A stretch of DNA of 46,631 nt from Candidatus Berkelbacteria bacterium (GTDB lineage: Bacteria; Patescibacteriota; UBA1384; XYA2-FULL-43-10; CAINNR01). Positions 22,717 to 29,156 of the stretch are shown here, piece by piece. How positions within the stretch are numbered: the stretch's first letter is position 1; each line of letters starts with the position of its first letter. The position numbers and the translations under genes were made by a program. The notes beneath the pieces were generated by a model. It saw only the letters and a program-made list of their open reading frames with translations, did no database searches and was not told the DNA's origin. The stretch is from positions 24,808-71,438 of the forward strand of contig JAPLVG010000012.1 of NCBI GenBank assembly GCA_026397235.1. Direction: 5' to 3'.

Positions 22717-23937
22717 AGAAATAAAGAAATTAGAATCCTTGCCATTGAAACTAGTTGTGATGAAACTGCGGCGGCAGTCATTTCTAATTGTCATTCTGAA
22801 CTTGTTTCAGAATCCAGATCCCGAAATAAATTCGGGATGACAGTTCCGGTGGTTTTGTCGAATGTTATTAGTTCGTCGGCTGATTTACACGCCAAAACTG
22901 GCGGCATCGTCCCCGAAGTTGCCAGCCGGGCGCAAATGGAGGCAATGGTTCCGGTTGTCGACGAAGCACTGGAAAAATCTAATTGCAAAATCGACGACAT
23001 CACGCATGTCGCTGTGACAAATGGCCCGGGCTTGATCGGTTCACTTTTGGTTGGTTTTAACGCCGCCAAAACCATCGCTTATGCCAAAAAATTACCATTT
23101 ATTCCAATAAATCACATCGAAGGACATATTTACTCGGCTTTCAGCAGAGAAAACAGAATCATGAATCATGAATTAAGAATTATGAATGAAACCCATAATT
23201 CAGCATTCAGTGTTCATAATTCATTTGAGTTTCCGATCCTGGCTCTTACCGTATCCGGTGGCCACACATCGCTGACCGTCATGCGCGACCATGGAGTATA
23301 TGAAACTATTGGGGAAACTATAGACGATGCTGCTGGCGAGGCTTTTGATAAAGTGGCAAAGCTTTTGGATCTCGGCTATCCTGGAGGACCGATAGTCTCA
23401 GAATTTGCCAGCAAATTCAGAGACAGAATTAAGAATAATGAATTAGGGATTATGAATGGAAACCATAATTCAGAATTCAGAACTCATAATTCAATCCGAT
23501 TCCCTCGTCCGCTAATGGATAAGCCAAATTTCAATTTCTCATTTTCTGGTCTGAAAACTGCAGTTCTAACCGAAGTGATGAAAAATGGCGCTGATAGTGA
23601 ACAGCGCAAGCAGGAGATTTGTTTTGCTTTCGAGGAAGCAGCAGTCGAGGTTCTTTGCGCCAAGGCAGTTAAAGCCGCCCGACAGTATCGCCCCAAGGGA
23701 ATCATCCTAGCAGGTGGCGTGGCGGCTAATCGCAGACTGCAAGAGGAACTAAAAAACCGCATTGACAAATATAACGACGAAGTTGAAGAGAAGTATAAAT
23801 TAGATTTTTATATGCCGGGCCCAGGCATGGCTGGTGATAATGCAGTCATGATTGGCTTGGCGGCGTACTATCACATCATCAAAGACGAAAAGTTTGAGCT
23901 ATTTGGCACCACGGTTGATTCGAATTTAGCTCTTTGA
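22714..23937 (+). CDS. tsaD: TsaD tRNA t6A synthase subunit with three repeat insertions
   Basis: TsaD transfers threonylcarbamoyl to A37 of ANN-decoding tRNAs, using a metal-bound ASKHA fold. Motifs are intact: ETSCDETAAAV, INHIEGH (metal His pair), LTVSGGHTSL, DDAAGEAFDKVAKLL, LAGGVAANRRLQ and AGDNAVMIG. At 407 residues it is ~70 longer than E. coli TsaD (337). The excess lies in three blocks: NCHSELVSESRSRNKFGMT (22789-22842), RIMNHELRIMNETHNSAFSV (23146-23227) and RIKNNELGIMNGNHNSEFRT (23422-23496). Each is a translated palindromic repeat placed in a loop between conserved motifs. The ATG lies at the end of a repeat arm and has no SD. The gene should be active if the loops tolerate the inserts. 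Confidence 0.97.
   Translation: MRNKEIRILAIETSCDETAAAVISNCHSELVSESRSRNKFGMTVPVVLSNVISSSADLHAKTGGIVPEVASRAQMEAMVPVVDEALEKSNCKIDDITHVAVTNGPGLIGSLLVGFNAAKTIAYAKKLPFIPINHIEGHIYSAFSRENRIMNHELRIMNETHNSAFSVHNSFEFPILALTVSGGHTSLTVMRDHGVYETIGETIDDAAGEAFDKVAKLLDLGYPGGPIVSEFASKFRDRIKNNELGIMNGNHNSEFRTHNSIRFPRPLMDKPNFNFSFSGLKTAVLTEVMKNGADSEQRKQEICFAFEEAAVEVLCAKAVKAARQYRPKGIILAGGVAANRRLQEELKNRIDKYNDEVEEKYKLDFYMPGPGMAGDNAVMIGLAAYYHIIKDEKFELFGTTVDSNLAL
22789..22842. repeat. TGTCATTCTGAA-type palindrome in tsaD
   Basis: TGTCATTCTGAACTTGTTTCAGAATCC...CGGGATGACA has inverse ends TGTCAT/ATGACA and an inner TTCTGAA/TTCAGAA pair. Its 54 bases equal exactly 18 codons, so the frame is kept. Confidence 0.92.
23146..23227. 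repeat. GAATTATGAAT-type repeat in tsaD, copy 1
   Basis: AGAATCATGAATCATGAATTAAGAATTATGAATG is followed by the near-inverse CATAATTCAGCATTCAGTGTTCATAATTCA. It is in frame and lies just before the SGGHT motif. Confidence 0.9.
23422..23496. repeat. GAATTATGAAT-type repeat in tsaD, copy 2
   Basis: AGAATTAAGAATAATGAATTAGGGATTATGAATGG is followed by CCATAATTCAGAATTCAGAACTCATAATTCA. It is the same family and orientation as copy 1, about 80% alike by eye, and also in frame. Confidence 0.9.
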
Positions 23938-24070
23938 AAACAGGCTAAAGCCTAGTCTACATTTTTGCAGAACAAGCTTTAGCTTGAGAAACAACAGACT
24001 AAAGTCTGGTCTACGTTTTTATTGTAGAACAAGCTTTAGCTTGTCTCCAACACGATAAATCGTGAGCTAC
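23938..24070. repeat. Array of CTAAAG-type 14-bp palindromes
   Basis: CAGGCTAAAGCCTA, CAAGCTTTAGCTTG (twice), CAGACTAAAGTCTG and CACGATAAATCGTG are separated by GTCTAC-rich spacers. It follows the tsaD stop directly; no gene is inside. Confidence 0.88.
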
Positions 24071-24072
24071 AA

Positions 24073-24102
24073 TTAAAAAAGCGGACACAACATCGTGTCC
24101 GC
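24073..24102 (-). terminator. Intrinsic terminator of the gene at 24114
   Basis: The minus strand reads GCGGACACGATGTTGTGTCCGC followed by TTTTTT. The same 22-base hairpin is used at 24414-24443. Confidence 0.9.
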
Positions 24103-24113
24103 GAACGGATTCG

Positions 24114-24383
24114 TCATTTCTTGCCGGTGTGTAGTTGAGCGATATGTATCTCGATAGCGCTCTCTTCTAGTGGCGTTCCAGTCCGGACGAGCTCCTCCAG
24201 CTCACAGACTTCCTCTTCAGAAAGTTGTTGTGAGGCGAGGAACGGGAATCGATTTTCTGCTTCCTCGCACCAACGAAGGAAAGCACCCTTTGCTTCTTCG
24301 GCAGCCTCACCAAGACCAATCTCAACCATTGCGATTATTATTGATCTGGGAGGGTGATTCTCGCGTGGGTCGATTGCATGCAT
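24114..24383 (-). CDS. Unknown small acidic protein
   Basis: The 89-residue soluble protein (MHAIDPRENHPPRSIIIAMVEIG...) is acidic and helical with clusters EAAEEAKG and SEEEVCELEELV. It has no recognised motif. The ATG at 24383 has GAGGTG six bases upstream, so the track's first three codons are left out. It is followed by a terminator identical to that of the next gene, and itself sits just downstream of that other terminator, so each gene is its own unit. Confidence 0.75.
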   Translation of the reverse strand: MHAIDPRENHPPRSIIIAMVEIGLGEAAEEAKGAFLRWCEEAENRFPFLASQQLSEEEVCELEELVRTGTPLEESAIEIHIAQLHTGKK

Positions 24384-24413
24384 GGTTGTCACCTCGGAAT
24401 TATCATATCACAA

Positions 24414-24443
24414 TTAAAAAAGCGGACACAACATCGTGTCCGC
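24414..24443 (-). terminator. Intrinsic terminator of the gene at 24470
   Basis: GCGGACACGATGTTGTGTCCGC followed by T tract on the minus strand, identical in stem and loop to the terminator at 24073-24102. Confidence 0.9.
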
Positions 24444-24469
24444 GGGAACGGTTTGCTGCCTGGTAGTAG

Positions 24470-24784
24470 TTAGAGACTGGGGAAGATAACCTCGAAGTTG
24501 CCGGCGTCGATCATGGCGAACAACTGGGCGAGGCGCTGGTTCAGTGTCTGATTGAGTGGCTCATGAAAGTCTTCAAGCCTGTCTGCCGCTTCGATAGCGG
24601 CTCGGAGGATCGCGGCCTCCAAATCGTCTTCCGGCGATGGAAACGACTTGGCATTAGCGATGAAACTCTCGTACATTTGCGGCGGTAGCGTTCGGGCGAA
24701 TCTGCTGATAAGCTTTGATTTGCCACGGCGCGCGTCAATGATCGCCTCGAGCGTCGTTCGCTTCGCTACAACAGCCTGATTCAT
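24470..24784 (-). CDS. Unknown small helical protein
   Basis: The 104-residue protein (MNQAVVAKRTTLEAIIDARRG...) is helical, with a basic N-terminal third and an acidic rest. No family is recognised. GGAGG lies six bases before the ATG at 24784, which fixes the start. Upstream are a perfect 7-base inverted repeat GGATAGC-CTAT-GCTATCC (24810-24827), which could be an operator, and a TTTGCGATT/AATCGCAAA hairpin (24851-24873). Monocistronic with its own terminator. Confidence 0.78.
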   Translation of the reverse strand: MNQAVVAKRTTLEAIIDARRGKSKLISRFARTLPPQMYESFIANAKSFPSPEDDLEAAILRAAIEAADRLEDFHEPLNQTLNQRLAQLFAMIDAGNFEVIFPSL

Positions 24785-24809
24785 CTTCGGCCTCCGCGGT
24801 GGAAATAAT

Positions 24810-24827
24810 GGATAGCCTATGCTATCC
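24810..24827. promoter_or_regulatory. Perfect inverted repeat, possible operator
   Basis: GGATAGC-CTAT-GCTATCC has seven-base perfect arms, 26 bases upstream of the start codon of the gene at 24470-24784 and beyond its SD. Autoregulation is possible but not shown. Confidence 0.4.
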
Positions 24828-24850
24828 TGTGAGTAAGATGATATAACAAA

Positions 24851-24873
24851 TTTGCGATTTTTGCAATCGCAAA
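24851..24873. repeat. Perfect hairpin TTTGCGATT/AATCGCAAA
   Basis: Nine-base perfect arms with a five-base loop lie in the 24785-24992 gap. The rest of that gap is AT-rich (AATTTCTAATCTCTAAATCC) plus the half repeat before valS. Confidence 0.5.
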
Positions 24874-24953
24874 TAAAATTTCTAATCTCTAAATCCTAAT
24901 TTCTAAAAAATATCTAATGTCAAAAGTTTTCAAAAAAAATTGGCAACATTCCT

Positions 24954-24992
24954 CAACTACACGGATCTTTAACACAGACTGGCACAAATAAG
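24954..24992. repeat. Half ATCTGTG-type repeat before valS
   Basis: CAACTACACGGATCTTTAACACAGACTGGCACAAATAAG ends at the valS start codon. It matches the arm in front of tsaD. Confidence 0.7.
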
Positions 24993-27251
24993 ATGAAAAC
25001 ATTCAAAAAAAACTGGGAACATTTTGAAACGGAATCTAAACTCTACAACCATTGGGAGAAATCTGGATATTTTAAGCCGGAGGTAAATCCAGACGGCAAA
25101 CCATTTGTTATTGCAATTCCGCCGCCAAACGTTACGGGCAAGCTTCACATTGGCCATGCGTATGGCACAACGTTGCAAGACCTAATGATCCGCTATCATA
25201 GATTGCTCGGCGATGCCTCGCTTTATATTCCAGGCATGGATCACGCAGGAATTGCCACTCAAACTGTGGTTGATAAAAAATTGCGCAAGCAAGGCATTAA
25301 CAAAAATGAACTTGGGCGCGAGAAATTTGTTGAAGAAGTTTGGAAATGGAAAGAGGAATACGGTGGGGAAATTCTTAAACAACTTCGGGCCATCGGCGCG
25401 TCCTGTGATTGGGATCGCGAGCGTTTTACATTGGACGAAGGCCTGTCATCTGCCGTCCGAGAAGCCTTTGTACACCTCTATAAAAAAGATTTGATATATC
25501 GCGGGGAGTACATTGTAAACTGGTGTCCAAAATGCGGTACAGCCATTGCTGATGACGAAGTTGAACATGTTACGCAAAAAGCCAAACTCTATTATTTTAA
25601 ATACGACACAAACTTCCCAATAACCATCGCAACCACTCGCCCGGAAACTAAATTTGGCGACACAGCAGTTGCTGTAAACCCAGGTGATGAGCGATACAAG
25701 GAATTTATCGACAAAGAATTTGAGATAAATTTGGATGGTGTTAAGCGAACAATTAAAGTCATAGCTGATCGTGCAGTCGATAAAGAATTTGGCACCGGCG
25801 CCGTTGGTGTTACACCAAGTCACTCATTGATCGACTGGAAAATGGCTGAGGATCATGGTTTATCGAAAGTAAAAGTTATCAATGAATACGGCAAAATGAC
25901 GTCCGAAGCCGGCAGGTATGAGGGGATGAAAGTTTTAGAAGCCAGAGAAAAATTGGTTGAATATTTAAAGTCGTCAGAATTACTGGAAAAAGAAACAGAT
26001 ATCGAAAATAATCTTTCAATTTGCTACCGCTGTGGCGGAGCAATTGAACCACTTCCATCGCTCCAATGGTTTGTGAAAATGAAGCCGTTGGTCGAGAAGG
26101 CAAAAGCGGCGGTAAAGAGTGGGGAAATTGAGATTGTTCCAAAGCGCTTTGAGAAGGTGTATTTTCATTGGCTCGATAACATCCGCGACTGGTGTATTTC
26201 TCGCCAGCTTTGGTGGGGGCATCGTATACCGGTTTTCTATCGAAAATCGGCAAATTTAGAATTTAAAAATCAAAATTTAAAATTATCGAAAGATGACATC
26301 TTTGTAGGCGAAACTCCTCCAGGCAATCTCGACGATTGGGTTCAGGATGAGGATGTGTTGGATACTTGGTTTTCGTCTGGACTTTGGCCGTTTAGTACGT
26401 TGGGCTGGCCTAAAGAAACATCAGATTATAATAAATTTTATCCGACCACAGTAATGGAAACTGGCTACGATATCATTTTCTTCTGGGTTGCCAGAATGAT
26501 AATGATGGGGTTGGAGTTAACCGGAAAAATTCCATTCAAAACCGTCTATTTGCACGGTTTAGTTCGTGATGAACAGAATAGAAAAATGTCTAAGTCACTC
26601 GGTAACGTCTTGGATCCACTTGATTTGATTGCTAAATACGGCACCGACGCACTGCGGATGGCATTAATTGTTGGCTCAACTCCAGGGCAAGATGTTGCCA
26701 TTGGTGAGAGTAAAATCAAGGGTTACCGCAACTTCACCAATAAAATTTGGAACGCTTCGCGCTTTGTATCACTTCGAGTAACTGACGGTGATTTGCAAAG
26801 CGGGGAACTTGGCGAGGGAAAAATTGCTGATTTAAATATCGATGAAAAACTGTTAACAGCCGCTGACAAAAAAATACTTGGTCGCCACGAAGAAATTAAA
26901 AAAACAGTGACGGCTCACATTAACAAATTTCAATTCTCCCTTGCTGGAGAAGAGCTTTATGAGTACTTTTGGCATGAGTTTTGCGACGAATATATTGAAG
27001 CATCTAAGGATCAGCTAGGCTCTGTCATTGCGAGGAAGAATGACGAAGCAATCTTAAAAAAAGAGATTGCCGCGCCCGAAGGGCTCGCAATGACAAACAA
27101 TACTAAAAAAATTCTGATTAAAATACTAAGTGAATCGTTAGTTCTAATGCATCCGTACATCCCATTCGTCACCGATGCCGTTTGGCAGGAACTGCGGGAA
27201 TTTGTCCCCGACCTCGCCGATTCGATTATGATTTCAAATTGGCTTAAATAA
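24993..27251 (+). CDS. valS: Valyl-tRNA synthetase with repeat insertion
   Basis: The 752-residue class I synthetase charges tRNA-Val. Signatures are PPPNVTGKLHIGHAYG (HIGH), TTRPETKFGDTAV and the editing domain, NWCPKCGTAIADDEV plus ICYRCGGAIEPLPS (zinc Cys pairs), and NRKMSKSLGNVLDP (KMSKS). The enzyme is shorter than E. coli ValS (951) because the C-terminal coiled-coil arm is missing; it ends after the anticodon-binding helices. The segment SVIARKNDEAILKKEIAAPE at 27023-27095 is a translated GTCATTGCGAG-type palindrome, placed in frame between conserved YIEASKDQL and the next helix. AT-rich EFKNQNLKLSKDD near 26257-26290 may be another. No SD is seen before the ATG. Confidence 0.97.
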   Translation: MKTFKKNWEHFETESKLYNHWEKSGYFKPEVNPDGKPFVIAIPPPNVTGKLHIGHAYGTTLQDLMIRYHRLLGDASLYIPGMDHAGIATQTVVDKKLRKQGINKNELGREKFVEEVWKWKEEYGGEILKQLRAIGASCDWDRERFTLDEGLSSAVREAFVHLYKKDLIYRGEYIVNWCPKCGTAIADDEVEHVTQKAKLYYFKYDTNFPITIATTRPETKFGDTAVAVNPGDERYKEFIDKEFEINLDGVKRTIKVIADRAVDKEFGTGAVGVTPSHSLIDWKMAEDHGLSKVKVINEYGKMTSEAGRYEGMKVLEAREKLVEYLKSSELLEKETDIENNLSICYRCGGAIEPLPSLQWFVKMKPLVEKAKAAVKSGEIEIVPKRFEKVYFHWLDNIRDWCISRQLWWGHRIPVFYRKSANLEFKNQNLKLSKDDIFVGETPPGNLDDWVQDEDVLDTWFSSGLWPFSTLGWPKETSDYNKFYPTTVMETGYDIIFFWVARMIMMGLELTGKIPFKTVYLHGLVRDEQNRKMSKSLGNVLDPLDLIAKYGTDALRMALIVGSTPGQDVAIGESKIKGYRNFTNKIWNASRFVSLRVTDGDLQSGELGEGKIADLNIDEKLLTAADKKILGRHEEIKKTVTAHINKFQFSLAGEELYEYFWHEFCDEYIEASKDQLGSVIARKNDEAILKKEIAAPEGLAMTNNTKKILIKILSESLVLMHPYIPFVTDAVWQELREFVPDLADSIMISNWLK
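27023..27095. repeat. GTCATTGCGAG-type palindrome inside valS
   Basis: The ends TGTCATTGCGAGG and GCTCGCAATGACA are inverse, with an inner GCAATCTT/GAGATTGC pair. It is in frame and adds about 24-27 residues to the anticodon-binding domain. Confidence 0.9.
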
Positions 27252-27262
27252 TTTTTTTGTAA

Positions 27263-27290
27263 TAAAAAAACACCCGAACGGATTCGGGTG
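27263..27290 (-). terminator. Intrinsic terminator of the gene at 27298
   Basis: The minus strand reads CACCCGAATCCGTTCGGGTG followed by TTTTTTT. Confidence 0.88.
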
Positions 27291-27297
27291 CTAGGTA

Positions 27298-27489
27298 TTA
27301 TTCTTTGTTGGGTTTAGCCACTTTTTCGGCTGCTAGACATTTACTGCAACGCCAATAGCCACGGTTATCTGAGTTAAGACTCTGCAGGAATATACCGCAG
27401 TTATTGTTGTATCGGTATGCGCAATTCCCGCACATTTCGTCATTTCTTCTATCCGGATTGATTGAAACGGGATGCTTAAACTCCGGCAT
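27298..27489 (-). CDS. Small Cys-rich, probable zinc-binding protein
   Basis: The 63-residue protein (MPEFKHPVSINPDRRNDEM...) has CGNC and CSKC pairs plus a single Cys in NNCGIF, arranged as a likely zinc ribbon or knuckle (MCGNCAYRYNNNCGIF...YWRCSKCLAA). The partner and function are unknown. The ATG at 27489 is preferred; AGGAG lies ten bases upstream, and the track start is further out without an SD. It has its own terminator and lies beside a dense hairpin cluster. Confidence 0.75.
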   Translation of the reverse strand: MPEFKHPVSINPDRRNDEMCGNCAYRYNNNCGIFLQSLNSDNRGYWRCSKCLAAEKVAKPNKE

Positions 27490-27559
27490 TACAACCACAC
27501 TCCTGTTTTTGCTGTCTGCATCATACAATTTTAATTTTTTTCTGTCAAGATTTTTTTAG

Positions 27560-27733
27560 CATATGTTCCATTTTGGAACATATGGAATGTGCAAAAATTG
27601 CACTATGCAAAAAAAGCATAATGCAATTGCAGTTGTTTCCAAAATAGAAATAACTGCAATTGATTAGAAAATATATCAAGCTAAATCTTGTAATTTCTAA
27701 GTGAAAAGATAAGTACATGCGCAAAAATTGCAC
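27560..27733. repeat. Cluster of consecutive perfect hairpins
   Basis: Back-to-back inverted repeats are CATATGTTCC-ATTTT-GGAACATATG, GTGCAA-AAA-TTGCAC, TATGC-A7-GCATA, CAATTGCAGTTGTTTC-CAAAATA-GAAATAACTGCAATTG, TTAGAAA..CAAG-ctaaat-CTTG..TTTCTAA, and GCAA-AAA-TTGC. They fill the gap between two small genes. The track ORF over it is not credible. It may be a structured RNA or multi-hairpin DNA site. Confidence 0.7.
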
Positions 27734-27763
27734 TGATATGACTTGAGTGGTTAATAAAAAAAA

Positions 27764-27790
27764 CACCCGAACTCAGGTTGAGCGCGGGTG
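27764..27790 (-). terminator. Intrinsic terminator of the gene at 27814
   Basis: The minus strand reads CACCCGCGCTCAACCTGAGTTCGGGTG followed by TTTTTTTTA. Confidence 0.85.
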
Positions 27791-27813
27791 TGGTTGCGTG
27801 TTAGCCGGTTGGG

Positions 27814-28080
27814 CTAAATAGGTTGCGGAACGCAGGCAGTAAGAAAGTGCGGGCTGATGTCGAGATCTCTGCCTACTACCACCGGTCCAACATGACTGGC
27901 GATACGGTTGCGCACCTCTATCCTAGCAGTTAGATCAGAGGCTAGATTGGGCGGTATTTCTGGTAGAATTATCGCACCACAGAATCCGGCCTCAGTGATT
28001 AGCTGAGCAGCTTCGTCTGGACTGCTGGTCAAGACCAGGACTGGCTGTTGCGAATGTTGCTTCGGTGTGCAGATCAGCAT
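27814..28080 (-). CDS. Unknown small protein
   Basis: The 88-residue protein (MLICTPKQHSQQPVLVLTSS...) alternates strands and helices (VLVLTSSPDEAAQLITEAGFCGAIILPE), which recalls a small Rossmann-like fold. No ligand motif is seen. AGGAG lies eight bases before the ATG. A TTGACA-17-TAAGAT promoter at 28120-28148 drives it, divergent from the metallothionein-like gene, and it has its own terminator. Confidence 0.78.
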   Translation of the reverse strand: MLICTPKQHSQQPVLVLTSSPDEAAQLITEAGFCGAIILPEIPPNLASDLTARIEVRNRIASHVGPVVVGRDLDISPHFLTACVPQPI

Positions 28081-28119
28081 GGTTTAATTCTCCTGTGTCG
28101 AATTTTTGCGGGCTTAATT

Positions 28120-28148
28120 ATCTTAAATCATAGATAATAGTTTGTCAA
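28120..28148 (-). promoter_or_regulatory. Sigma-70 promoter of the gene at 27814
   Basis: On the minus strand TTGACA (28148-28143) and TAAGAT (28125-28120) are 17 bases apart. Confidence 0.75.
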
Positions 28149-28175
28149 TACTGCAATGGCTAAAATTTATTTGAG

Positions 28176-28204
28176 TTGACAAAAAAACAGATAAAACATA
28201 TAAT
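28176..28204 (+). promoter_or_regulatory. Consensus sigma-70 promoter of the metallothionein-like gene
   Basis: Perfect TTGACA and TATAAT are separated by exactly 17 bases, 34 bases before the ATG. It is one of the two strongest promoters in the window and diverges from the promoter at 28120. Confidence 0.85.
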
Positions 28205-28237
28205 TCTTGTAGTTTTATAATTAGTCGAAAGGTAGAT

Positions 28238-28402
28238 ATGGGTTCAGGATGTTGCGGATGTGATCATCGCGACGATTGCGGTGATCAGAAAGTTGAAAAG
28301 ACCGAAGGCTGTAAATGTACAGTTTGTGGTTGCGATCCTTGTAAATGTGGTGAGGAAGAAGCAAAAAAGGTTGATGAGAAAGAAGAAACTGAAGAAAAAT
28401 AA
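28238..28402 (+). CDS. Metallothionein-like Cys-rich protein (54 aa)
   Basis: This gene is too short for the ORF track. It encodes MGSGCCGCDHRDDCGDQKVE..., with ten Cys in 54 residues, including CKCTVCGCDPCKCG. That C-x-C-x2-C-x-C-x2-C-x-C run is the hallmark of metallothioneins, which bind Zn, Cd or Cu(I) in thiolate clusters. An acidic Lys/Glu-rich tail follows. An AAGG SD precedes the ATG by about six bases, a consensus promoter lies upstream, and a hairpin terminator follows 18 bases after the stop, so it is a complete, probably strongly expressed unit. Metal specificity cannot be told. No metal-responsive operator is obvious, although the intergenic region with two divergent promoters could hold one. 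Confidence 0.88.
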   Translation: MGSGCCGCDHRDDCGDQKVEKTEGCKCTVCGCDPCKCGEEEAKKVDEKEETEEK

Positions 28403-28419
28403 TTTGGTTCTAAATAAAT

Positions 28420-28451
28420 CAAAAATCCCTGGCGAAAGTCAGGGATTTTTG
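28420..28451 (+). terminator. Terminator of the metallothionein-like gene
   Basis: AAAAATCCCTG-GCGAAAGT-CAGGGATTTTT forms an 11-base stem with a T run within the 3' arm; it could work in both directions. Confidence 0.85.
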
Positions 28452-28465
28452 ATATTATCGAATAA

Positions 28466-29074
28466 ATGATAATTGATTTTTTGGCAAATTTTGTAACAAC
28501 AGTTATTTCACACCTCGGGTATCCGGGCGTGTTTTTATTGATGGCATTAGAATCTGCTTGCATTCCTATACCTTCTGAGTTTATTATGCCGTTCTCTGGC
28601 TTTTTGGTCGCAACCGGTCAAATGAATTTCTGGGTCGTGGTGCTCTTGGGATCAGTCGGTAATTTGGCTGGATCTTGGCTGGCTTGGTGGGTTGGGTACC
28701 GGGGCGGGCGTCCATTGGTTGAAAAATATGGCAAATATATTCTGCTTTCGCACCATGACTTAGATGCTGCCGATAAATATTTCCAAAAGTATGGTCAGAA
28801 TACTGTTTTGTTTGCCAGGCTAATGCCAATAGTTCGAACTTTCATCTCCTTGCCGGCCGGAATTTCCAAAATGGAATTCAAAAAGTTTTCTCTGTATACA
28901 TTTATTGGTGTCATTCCTTTTACCGCTGCACTTACATACGCTGGAGTTAAGTTAAAAGAGAACTGGGCCGGGCTTCAGCCGTATTTTCATAAATTTGATC
29001 TAATCATCGGAATAATAGTTGTTTTAGTGCTCGTCTGGTATGTTATCAGGCATCTGAAAAATAGGTCAAATTAG
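28466..29074 (+). CDS. dedA: DedA-family membrane protein
   Basis: The 202-residue protein has the DedA/VTT plan: hydrophobic segments, ESACIPIPSEFIMPFSGF (the acidic E..P.PSE re-entrant motif), GSVGNLAGSWLAWWVGYRGG, and ARLMPIVRTFISLPAGISKM (R..P..R...S.PAG..M). DedA proteins are proposed lipid scramblases or carrier-lipid flippases needed for envelope homeostasis; transport of undecaprenyl phosphate is the best-supported role in other bacteria. The start ATG is just after the metallothionein terminator and has no SD. Its last codons (NRSN) come from a GGTCAAATTAGTCC repeat. Confidence 0.94.
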   Translation: MIIDFLANFVTTVISHLGYPGVFLLMALESACIPIPSEFIMPFSGFLVATGQMNFWVVVLLGSVGNLAGSWLAWWVGYRGGRPLVEKYGKYILLSHHDLDAADKYFQKYGQNTVLFARLMPIVRTFISLPAGISKMEFKKFSLYTFIGVIPFTAALTYAGVKLKENWAGLQPYFHKFDLIIGIIVVLVLVWYVIRHLKNRSN

Positions 29075-29090
29075 TCCAATTAATCCGAAA
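29062..29090. repeat. Short interspersed repeat, GGTCAAATTAG type
   Basis: AGGTCAAATTAGTCCAATTAATCCG covers the dedA stop. It is the third copy of the family seen at 952 and 3536. Confidence 0.5.
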
Positions 29091-29156
29091 TTTAAGGGCG
29101 CTTTTTGGAATTTCGAAACAAATTATTGCTTAGCTCATGATGCGTTGGCAATACTT

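Noticed and set aside
23146-23227. Separate small ORF or frameshift in tsaD
   Set aside because: The frame is continuous and all TsaD motifs follow in order; the segment is an in-frame repeat.
27545-27766. 73-codon minus-strand ORF in the track
   Set aside because: It runs through six perfect hairpins and has no SD or recognised sequence; composition reflects inverted repeats.
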